Shown here: one piece after another, positions 23,199-30,888 of the stretch
Numbering within the stretch: the stretch's first letter is position 1
Layout: every line of letters begins with the position of its first letter
NCBI GenBank assembly: GCA_947649625.1
Contig: CANSSJ010000008.1
Coordinates: 1-50,554, forward strand
DNA: 50,554 bases
Direction: 5' to 3'
Source of the DNA: an uncultured Bacillota bacterium
Lineage (GTDB): Bacteria > Bacillota > Clostridia > Oscillospirales > Oscillospiraceae
The notes under the pieces: generated by a model
Seen by the model: the letters and a program-made list of their open reading frames with translations, nothing else
Databases searched by the model: none
What the model was told of the DNA's origin: nothing
Translations under genes and position numbers: made by a program

Positions 23199-23368
23199 TT
23201 TAGGCTCTCCCGCACTAATTGGACCCCTTTCACAATGACCGCTGTTCTTGTCGTATTCAGAGAATCTGCACACTCCTGAATCAGGTCCGCTTCATCTCTG
23301 GTCAAGCGGAGATTGAGATTTACATTACGGGGATTTTCTTTGGGAGGACGCCCCATTCGTGGGCTCAT
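23189..23368 (-). CDS. ribbon-helix-helix (CopG/Arc-like) DNA-binding protein, cassette 2
   Basis: A 59-residue protein, MSPRMGRPPKENPRNVNLNL.... The strand NVNLNLRLTRDE is followed by helices EADLIQECADSLNTTRTAV and IVKGVQLVRESLKEK. It is the paralogue of the RHH protein at 2000-2173. The ATG at 23366-23368 follows AGGTGATG and aligns with the start of the paralogue; a longer in-frame start lies between promoter and ribosome site. The promoter TTGACT-17-TATATT lies 30 nt upstream, directly after the groEL terminator. Likely an autorepressor, although no palindrome as clear as that of cassette 1 was seen. Confidence 0.8.
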   Translation of the reverse strand: MSPRMGRPPKENPRNVNLNLRLTRDEADLIQECADSLNTTRTAVIVKGVQLVRESLKEK

Positions 23369-23397
23369 TTCATCACCTACTTTATGCCCTCGCAAAT

Positions 23398-23426
23398 AAT
23401 ATATAACAGCGCGTGCGGAAAGTCAA
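23398..23426 (-). promoter_or_regulatory. promoter of RHH cassette 2
   Basis: TTGACT (23421-23426) and TATATT (23398-23403) on the minus strand, 17 bp apart. Confidence 0.75.
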
Positions 23427-23448
23427 GAGAAATTTTCAAGAGGACATC

Positions 23449-23480
23449 AAAAAGCCCGGAGCTTTTGCTCCGGGCTTTTC
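23449..23480 (-). terminator. groEL terminator
   Basis: AAAAGCCCGGAGC/GCTCCGGGCTTTT with a 4-nt loop and a T-run on the minus strand. Confidence 0.9.
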
Positions 23481-23492
23481 AATTGTTATGGC

Positions 23493-25124
<1,632 letters not shown>

Positions 25125-25142
25125 TTACCTCCAAATTTGTGT

Positions 25143-25258
25143 TGTAGGGGCGGCCTGTGACCGCCCGGAAAATCGTGTCTGCCTGTAGGGCGGGACGACC
25201 TCGGCCCGCCGCGTTTTCAACCTCCTGACAACGGCGCGCCGGGTCGTCGCGCCCTACA
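25143..25258. repeat. compound palindromic repeat between groES and groEL
   Basis: A half-element TGTAGGGGCGGCC...GACCGCCCG (25143-25167) of the subtype seen at 9160 is followed by a full 75-bp palindrome (25184-25258), TGTAGGGCGGGACGAC to GTCGTCGCGCCCTACA, of the subtype seen at 17733. It sits in the groES-groEL intergenic mRNA, where it would form a strong hairpin. Confidence 0.85.
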
Positions 25259-25274
25259 CAGAAGGCTCGTTCAG

Positions 25275-25636
<362 letters not shown>

Positions 25637-25647
25637 CTCTGTCTAAG

Positions 25648-25676
25648 ATAATAACCGCTCCCGGCAAAAAAATCAA
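25648..25676 (-). promoter_or_regulatory. groESL promoter
   Basis: TTGATT (25671-25676) and TATTAT (25648-25653) on the minus strand, 17 bp apart, directly upstream of the CIRCE element. Confidence 0.85.
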
Positions 25677-25772
25677 CCCCTAATTTAAAAAAATCAGGGG
25701 TCAATTTGAAAGGATTTACATTTCGTTCACAAACAGACTTGTGGAGTGCTAAAATCAGGTGCCAAATCTGTC

Positions 25773-25801
25773 TTGCGGAATATGCCGGAATATGGTATAC
25801 T
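25773..25801 (+). promoter_or_regulatory. promoter of holin-like toxin mRNA
   Basis: TTGCGG (25773-25778) and TATACT (25796-25801), 17 bp apart. Confidence 0.7.
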
Positions 25802-25848
25802 GCCCCCAAGCAGGAGGGGCGGGGCCAACTCTGAAAGGAGGAAAGCCC

Positions 25849-25926
25849 ATGAGCCCGTCTGAGACAATTGCATTACTTATGCTTGTCCTCACGGCAATTG
25901 CTTTGGGCCACAACCTAAAGAAATAG
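25849..25926 (+). CDS. putative holin-like type I toxin (25 aa)
   Basis: The peptide MSPSETIALLMLVLTAIALG is followed by HNLKK: an M-S-x-x-E start, a single hydrophobic membrane helix and a basic end. This is the pattern of small holin-like toxins of Firmicutes (TxpA/BsrG class, the Hol-Tox group). A GAAAGGAGG ribosome site lies 7 bases before the ATG. A perfect promoter on the opposite strand starts an RNA running into the toxin 3' end, as in txpA/ratA. The toxin transcript has its own hairpin terminator. Expected to insert in the inner membrane if translated freely. Toxicity is inferred from family. Confidence 0.72.
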   Translation: MSPSETIALLMLVLTAIALGHNLKK

Positions 25927-26022
25927 CCGCCCCCTAGTCCTAGCGAGAAGCGGCAATTCCAAGCTATAAACTTGTAAAGTTGACCGCTCTCCCGTCTAGC
26001 CCACGGGGGAACCGCCCTTTCT
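25917..26022 (-). ncRNA. antisense antitoxin RNA of the holin-like toxin locus
   Basis: Transcribed leftward from the promoter at 26029-26057, overlapping the 3' end of the toxin mRNA and its stop codon. It would fold GGTTCCCCCGTG against the ACGGGAGAG side and end at a GCCGC/GCGGC stem (25926-25954) followed by TATTTCTTT. About 105 nt. Convergent overlap with the toxin 3' region is the RatA-type arrangement. Confidence 0.68.
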
Positions 26023-26028
26023 GTTTTT
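25983..26028 (+). terminator. terminator of toxin mRNA
   Basis: CTCCCGT/ACGGGGG-type stem with the loop CTAGCCC, followed by CTTTCTGTTTTT on the plus strand. Confidence 0.6.
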
Positions 26029-26057
26029 ATTATAACCGCTCTACACCCATTTGTCAA
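26029..26057 (-). promoter_or_regulatory. antitoxin RNA promoter
   Basis: Perfect TTGACA (26052-26057) and TATAAT (26029-26034) on the minus strand with a 17-bp spacer. The -35 overlaps the stop codon of the neighbouring XRE gene. Confidence 0.88.
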
Positions 26058-26296
26058 GCCGTCCCACCGGGGGCGGTTTTGTTTATTTTACGGCAATCCG
26101 TCCGCCCCAGGAGGTAATCCGCGCTGACGTCGAAGTAATCCGCCAGAAATACCAGGCCAGGGACAGTTGGATAGGTCTCATCATATTCATACTGCTGGTA
26201 ACTTCTTACCTTCAATTCACAAATTTCTGCCATTTCCCGCTGCTTCAAGCCGCGCTCTTTCCGGAGATCCCGTAGCCGCTCAGAAAATTTTGCCAT
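26054..26296 (-). CDS. XRE regulator of divergent cassette A (80 aa)
   Basis: MAKFSERLRDLRKERGLKQR... has the helix-turn-helix QREMAEICELKVRSYQQYEY followed by LADYFDVSADYLLGRTD, the compact XRE form. It is a close paralogue of the protein at 32855-33073: MAKF-ER, the block RGLKQREMAE, YEY and DYFDVS or DFFDVS are common. The ATG at 26294-26296 follows GGAGG. It is divergent from the 87-residue small protein (83 bp apart). Its C-terminal end KTAPGGTA is longer than that of the paralogue, and its last codons form the -35 of the antitoxin RNA promoter. Probably represses the divergent promoter. Confidence 0.83.
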   Translation of the reverse strand: MAKFSERLRDLRKERGLKQREMAEICELKVRSYQQYEYDETYPTVPGLVFLADYFDVSADYLLGRTDCRKINKTAPGGTA

Positions 26297-26312
26297 AATT
26301 TCCTCCATGCCC

Positions 26313-26341
26313 TTGATGCGAGTGTTAAACTCGTATATAAT
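26313..26341 (+). promoter_or_regulatory. promoter and operator of cassette A small gene
   Basis: TTGATG (26313-26318) and TATAAT (26336-26341), 17 bp apart. The spacer starts with the 15-bp palindrome CGAGT-GTTAA-ACTCG (26319-26333). A second half-site, AAAACTCG, lies about 25 bp downstream. Cassette B has a palindrome of the same geometry at the same place. Confidence 0.8.
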
Positions 26342-26379
26342 AAAAATGCTTTTAAAACTCGCCAAAAGGAGACCTAAAC

Positions 26380-26643
26380 ATGAATAATATACTCAACACC
26401 CTGTTCCTCGACAACCCCTACATCCCCGAGCAGGTCTGTGCCTACTGCAACACCCTCCCGGAGTACCGGGAGGCGGAGCGGGCCTATCTGGCGGTGGAAC
26501 AGGAGTTGGAGGACCGGCTGGGCTATGAGACATCCAGTCGCTTTGAAGAAATCCAGTCCCGCTACATGGCCCGGCTGGTCCAGGCCTATTATCTCTTCGG
26601 CCTGGGCCTTCGTCAAGAGGTTTTATCGGCGCTGGAGACCTGA
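26380..26643 (+). CDS. 87-aa small protein of divergent cassette A
   Basis: MNNILNTLFLDNPYIPEQVC... is a helical, acidic-rich protein of unknown function. It aligns with the protein at 33160-33423: LP-Y or LP-F, AE-AY, GY, RF, RY, then AYY-GLGLR-E-AL at the end. The length and the terminal GLGLR-E motif recall the small DUF6809-type proteins of clostridia, but I hold that weakly. The ATG at 26380 follows AAAAGGAG. Its 3' end overlaps the convergent lipid kinase gene by 31 bp. Likely output of the neighbouring XRE regulator. Confidence 0.72.
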   Translation: MNNILNTLFLDNPYIPEQVCAYCNTLPEYREAERAYLAVEQELEDRLGYETSSRFEEIQSRYMARLVQAYYLFGLGLRQEVLSALET

Positions 26644-27542
26644 TAGCTGGCCCCGGCAGGGTAGAAGAAATTCACCTTCTTCTCCAACAGCCGGACGGTA
26701 AACGCGGTGTCCCGCATGACCTCGCCGTCCACCACCACGGTGATGGGCTCTTTCGCGGAGAAGGACGCCTCCCGCCCGTGGTGGTCCAGGATCAGCTCCG
26801 GGTACTGCCGGTACTGCCCCTTGGCGTACTTCCCCACCAGCCGCAGGAAGGTGAACAGACTCACCTTCCTCACCAGCAGTATGTCCAGCACGCCGTCGTC
26901 GGGCATGGCGTCGCCCACCGGCATAAAGCCGCCGCCGTAGTACCGGCCGTTGCACACGCACAGCAGGGAGGCGGGCCTGTCCTCCCATTGAATATCCCCC
27001 ATCCGTACCGTCATAGGCCGGGCGATGCCCTTGAAGAAGATATTCTCCAGCAGGGCCAGGATATAGGCCCCGATCCCGGACACGAACCACCAGTCCTTGT
27101 ACCGGTGGACGTCGGCGGCAATACGGGCGTCCACACCGGCGCACACCACGTCGATTCCCAGGTGGCCGTTGCAGTCAATGAGGTCGAAGGGGGTCTCCGG
27201 CCCGGCAGCCAGGGCCTCCAGATCATAGAACAGGGTCCGGTAATCGGGGCCGAAAATCTTCAGAAAGTCGTTTCCCGTCCCCTTGGGCACGTTGGTCACC
27301 GCCACGTGGGCATGTCCCGCCGCCCCGTTCACCACCTCGTTCAGGGTGCCGTCGCCGCCGCAGGCGTAGACGCGGACAGGTTCCCCGCGCCGGGCCGCCT
27401 CCTCGGTAAACCGCCTGGCGTCCCCCTCCTTTTCGGTGTACGCCACCTCATGGGGAAAGGACAGCTTGTCCAGCAGGGCCTCCAGGCGGGCGGTGGCCCC
27501 TTTCTTCCCGGCGGCGGGGTTGATGATGAATAAATGTCTCAT
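26613..27542 (-). CDS. diacylglycerol kinase-family lipid kinase (DagK/YegS type)
   Basis: Phosphorylates diacylglycerol or a related lipid at the membrane surface. The 309-residue protein opens HLFIINPAAGKKGA, then has ACGGDGTLNEVVNG (about 67-80), the ATP-binding GGDGT motif, and VPKGTGNDFLK. Metal-site residues are represented by the later DDGVLDILLVRK segment. The ATG at 27540-27542 follows AGAGGG. It ends inside the convergent cassette A small gene. The next gene upstream, 32 nt away, is a methyltransferase; joint transcription is possible. Confidence 0.9.
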   Translation of the reverse strand: MRHLFIINPAAGKKGATARLEALLDKLSFPHEVAYTEKEGDARRFTEEAARRGEPVRVYACGGDGTLNEVVNGAAGHAHVAVTNVPKGTGNDFLKIFGPDYRTLFYDLEALAAGPETPFDLIDCNGHLGIDVVCAGVDARIAADVHRYKDWWFVSGIGAYILALLENIFFKGIARPMTVRMGDIQWEDRPASLLCVCNGRYYGGGFMPVGDAMPDDGVLDILLVRKVSLFTFLRLVGKYAKGQYRQYPELILDHHGREASFSAKEPITVVVDGEVMRDTAFTVRLLEKKVNFFYPAGASYQVSSADKTS

Positions 27543-27574
27543 GGACAGTCCCTCTCTCCCTTGGACTGTTTCAA

Positions 27575-28699
27575 TCACAGGTACATAAACAGGTCACATT
27601 TCAGCATCCCGTTGTACAGCTTGCGCTTCTTGTCCGCCTTTTTGCCGAAGGTCCGCTCCAACTCGGTATGGGAGGACAGCAGGTAGAGCTTCCAGCTCTC
27701 TGGCAGCTTGTCCCAGGCTTTGCCGAAGGCGCGGTACAGCTCCTCCGCCTCCTTCCGCTCCATCACCCGCTCGCCGTAGGGGGGATTGGTGACCACCCGG
27801 CCGTACAGCCCGCCCCAGTGGAAGCGGGTGGCGTCGTCCACGTCGAAGCGGACGATGTCGTCCACCTCGGCTAATTCGGCGTTGTGCCGGGCCAGGGCCA
27901 CGGCGTCCGGATCGACGTCCCCGCCCCAGATCTCGTAATTTCCGTCAAACTCCTTATCCATGGCCTCGTCGGCGGCGGACATCCAGTGGCTTTTGTCCAG
28001 CCAGCTCCATTTCTGCGCGGAGAAGGACCGGTTCAGACCGGGAGCCCGGTTTTTGGCGATGAGGGCGGCCTCGATAGGGATGGTCCCCGAGCCGCAGAAG
28101 GGGTCGCAGAACGGGTCCCGCCCCCTGTAACGGGACAGAAGCACCAGTCCCGCCGCCAGGGTCTCCCGCAGGGGGGCCGCCACCCCCTGGGCCCGGTAGC
28201 CCCGCTTGTGGAGGCCCGGCCCCGAGGTGTCCAGCATCAGGACGGCCTCGTCATTCATGATGGAAAACTGCACCTGATACAGCGCCCCCGTCTCCGGGAG
28301 GGTGTTCAGCCCGTATTTGCCTCCCAGCCGGGCGGCGATGGCTTTTTTCACGATGGACTGGCAGGCGGGCACTGAGTGGAGGGCGGAGTTGAGACAGTGA
28401 CCCTTTACGGGAAACTGCCCCTCCCGAGGGATAAACCGCTCCCAGGGCAGGGCCTTTGTCCCCTCAAAGAGGGCGTCGAAGTCCCGGGCAGGGAAAGCTC
28501 CCAGCAGGAGCAGCACCCGCTCCCCGGTGCGGATATTCAGGTTGAGCCGGGGCAGGTCCCGCTCCGACCCGGCGCACAGCACCCGGCCGTTTTCCGCCCG
28601 GACCTGGGGAAGCTCCAGCCGCCGGATCTCGTCGGCGCACACCCCCTCCAGCCCGAAGAGGGTGGGGATGGCAAACTGTAATTTTTCTATAAAAAACAC
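27575..28699 (-). CDS. RlmL-like class I rRNA methyltransferase with THUMP domain
   Basis: SAM-dependent RNA methyltransferase, probably modifying a guanine N2 of 23S rRNA. The 374-residue protein starts FAIPTLFGLEGVCADEIRRL and has a THUMP region at about 60-160. DPFCGSGTIPIEAALIAKN (about 193-211) is the SAM motif, and VTNPPYGERVMERKE holds the NPPY catalytic motif. The start is uncertain: GTG at 28697-28699 is the only canonical codon, but it abuts the AGGAA ribosome site. An ATA nine bases later has ideal spacing. Homologues usually begin near EKLxFAxPTLFG, which would fit the ATA position. Confidence 0.87.
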   Translation of the reverse strand: MFFIEKLQFAIPTLFGLEGVCADEIRRLELPQVRAENGRVLCAGSERDLPRLNLNIRTGERVLLLLGAFPARDFDALFEGTKALPWERFIPREGQFPVKGHCLNSALHSVPACQSIVKKAIAARLGGKYGLNTLPETGALYQVQFSIMNDEAVLMLDTSGPGLHKRGYRAQGVAAPLRETLAAGLVLLSRYRGRDPFCDPFCGSGTIPIEAALIAKNRAPGLNRSFSAQKWSWLDKSHWMSAADEAMDKEFDGNYEIWGGDVDPDAVALARHNAELAEVDDIVRFDVDDATRFHWGGLYGRVVTNPPYGERVMERKEAEELYRAFGKAWDKLPESWKLYLLSSHTELERTFGKKADKKRKLYNGMLKCDLFMYL

Positions 28700-28727
28700 T
28701 TCCTATCTCTTAGAGAGCCGGACAGAC

Positions 28728-29543
28728 TCAGGACACCCGCGTCACCCCGCTGGTGACGGTGTCGATCTGGTAGGCGCCGGTGTCGGTGGTGACCCGCCAC
28801 ACCGGAGTGAGGACCGTGGGCCCGGACAGGGAGGCGGCGGTGATATACCCCGGCTCAATGCTGTCGATGCGGTTGCACACGTCTCCCAGAGCGCTCACTC
28901 CGTTGATGAAGTCGATGACCACGGTGGCCACCGACAGGACGCTCCGGCCGGCGTCCTCCTGGGGCCTGCCAATCATCTGCCGGCCGGCGGTGATGGAGGT
29001 CAGCCCCTCCTCCCCGCAGATCAGGGTCACCTGCTGGGTAAACAGGGGGCTGCCTCTCCAGCTCTGCCGGAAGATCAGCTCATCCTCCGTCTCCTCCAAA
29101 ATGGTCCCCTGACAGCCCAGGCGCTCCATCAGGGTCAGGCAGGTCTCCCCCCGGTCCGCCCCCAGGGGAAAGGCCTCCGGCCTGAGCCGGGCGGATACGG
29201 TGCCGTCGCTGTGAAATTGAACGGAGCCGTTTTCATTGGTATAGCGGTACACCCCGCCCCCCCTGGCCTGGGCCGACGCCGGGCCGCCCAGCAGGGCGGC
29301 GGCCGCCCGGGCTTCCTCCTCCAGGTCCCGGTCCAGCACCTGGGGGAGCAGCTCCATGGTCTGGGGGATGGCGCTCTCCTCCACCTGCACCCCCCGGCCC
29401 CGGAGGAACCGGATGGCCTCCTCCCGGGCCTGACTGAGCTGGCGGCGGCTCTGGATCGCGGGCCCCGCCGCCAGAGACAGCAGGCACACATTGGTCAGGG
29501 CCAGGATGGCCAGAATGATATTTTTCAGCTTCGTCCACGGCAT
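28728..29543 (-). CDS. yycI: YycI-like regulatory protein of the Wal system
   Basis: A 271-residue membrane-anchored protein. The N-terminus MPWTKLKNIILAILALTNVC is a short cytoplasmic part plus one membrane helix. The rest should be outside the membrane, with repeated strands such as GGGVYRYTNENGSVQFHSDG and ending in WRVTTDTGAYQIDTVTSGV, the pattern of YycI/YycH fold proteins. In Bacilli, YycH and YycI bind and restrain WalK. It is the last gene of the wal operon, 4 nt after yycH. Sequence is far from the Bacillus proteins, so the name rests on position, topology and fold pattern. Confidence 0.75.
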   Translation of the reverse strand: MPWTKLKNIILAILALTNVCLLSLAAGPAIQSRRQLSQAREEAIRFLRGRGVQVEESAIPQTMELLPQVLDRDLEEEARAAAALLGGPASAQARGGGVYRYTNENGSVQFHSDGTVSARLRPEAFPLGADRGETCLTLMERLGCQGTILEETEDELIFRQSWRGSPLFTQQVTLICGEEGLTSITAGRQMIGRPQEDAGRSVLSVATVVIDFINGVSALGDVCNRIDSIEPGYITAASLSGPTVLTPVWRVTTDTGAYQIDTVTSGVTRVS

Positions 29544-29547
29544 AACG

Positions 29548-30888
29548 TCAGTCCCTCCGGTCGCTGCGGGCCGACCAGCCGGCGGTCAGCGTGTCGCCGC
29601 CGCTGTCGGCGTAGGTGAGCAGCAGCTCCTCGCCCTCCAGCCCCCGGGCCAGGAGGGCGGCCATCCCCTGCCTCGGGGGGAGGACCAGACTTGACGCGTC
29701 ACCGGCAGTATAATTCCTCAGATAGATGGAGAACTGGACCACCTGATCCCCCTCCACCAGAAAACGGGCGGCACAGCCCCGGTCCAGCAGCACAGGGACC
29801 CCGTTGAGGCTGTATCCGAAGTCGATCTCCAGCCCGTCGGGCCGCTCCGTCACAGACAGGAGATACAGCCTGGCATCTCCGCACCGGCTGCCCATGGCGG
29901 TCAGGGCGATCTGCCGGCAGGTCTCCACCTGGCTGAAAAGGACATCCTCCTCCCCCTGGCGCAGAACGGGGAAGAGGCCGCCCGCCGCCCGGCCCTCGTA
30001 CTGATACTGGGCCACGCCCCGGTCGGACAGGCGGACGCTGTCGTCCCCGCTGCGGGCCACCTGCTCATCGGTGGAGTAGAAGCTGGTGGAGTTGAGGGAG
30101 AAGCCCAGGTCCTGGACCAGGGCCTCCAGGGCGCCCTGTCCGGCGTTCATGGGATTGGCGGCGCTGTACACCGCCGGGGCCGGGGCGTCGGGCAGCAGCA
30201 GGGTGTCGGGGGCCAGGCCGGCGTAAAGCTCTGACTCAAACGCGAAAAAAGCCCCGTTGTCCGTCAGCCCGGACAGGGCCTCCGCCAGGGAGAAGGAGTC
30301 GGCCACCTCAGAGCGGCAGCGGTAAAAGCTCCCGTCTCCCTCGTCCTGGTAATAAACGTCGGTCCCCCCCTCCCACTGGGTGAGGACCAGCCGGCGGACG
30401 GTGGCGGTCAGTCCAGTCTCCCCGCCTGACAGCCAGCCCAACAGCACAGGCAGCGGAATCTGCCCCTGAAAGTCCATATAGACCCCCAGCCGGGCGGTCA
30501 GGGCGCTCTCCCACTCCCGGCGGCTCACTTCCTCGGGCGCGCCGGAGCTGGACAGGGTCTCGGTCAGCGAGCCGGCCACCTTTTGAAACAGCTCCTGACA
30601 GGCGGCCTGATCGTAGCAGATGCCGTAACGGGTGCCTTCAGCCCCTTCGGGCAGGTCCATCCCGCCTCCGGGCAGATTGGCCGCCATAGCCATGGGCAGC
30701 GCCCCGGAATCCCGGCTGCCCACCTGGTCCTGTCCCTGGATCACCTGGGGTCCCTCCTCCCGGAACAGCTCCCACAGGGGGGCGGTCAGGGGCGTCCGGG
30801 CGGCCAGCCAGAGGGCTGAACAGCTGAGCAGCACGATGAGCGCGTCCTTTGCCAGCTCGATCAGGCGGCGTTTTTTCCTCTCATCCAT
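29548..30888 (-). CDS. yycH: YycH-like regulatory protein of the Wal system
   Basis: A 446-residue protein with one N-terminal membrane helix (LAKDALIVLLSCSALWLAA, about 11-29) and a large outer domain. In characterised species YycH works with YycI to control WalK autokinase activity. The ATG at 30886-30888 lies inside the end of walK (8-bp overlap), and the GAGGGACC site is within walK, which implies translational coupling. An in-frame ATG slightly upstream is less well placed. Identification rests on operon position and topology. Confidence 0.77.
   Translation of the reverse strand: MDERKKRRLIELAKDALIVLLSCSALWLAARTPLTAPLWELFREEGPQVIQGQDQVGSRDSGALPMAMAANLPGGGMDLPEGAEGTRYGICYDQAACQELFQKVAGSLTETLSSSGAPEEVSRREWESALTARLGVYMDFQGQIPLPVLLGWLSGGETGLTATVRRLVLTQWEGGTDVYYQDEGDGSFYRCRSEVADSFSLAEALSGLTDNGAFFAFESELYAGLAPDTLLLPDAPAPAVYSAANPMNAGQGALEALVQDLGFSLNSTSFYSTDEQVARSGDDSVRLSDRGVAQYQYEGRAAGGLFPVLRQGEEDVLFSQVETCRQIALTAMGSRCGDARLYLLSVTERPDGLEIDFGYSLNGVPVLLDRGCAARFLVEGDQVVQFSIYLRNYTAGDASSLVLPPRQGMAALLARGLEGEELLLTYADSGGDTLTAGWSARSDRRD

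Noticed and set aside
25744..25752. Second CIRCE element (GAGTGCTAA) upstream of groES
   Set aside because: Only one half-site exists; no TTAGCACTC partner lies nine bases away.
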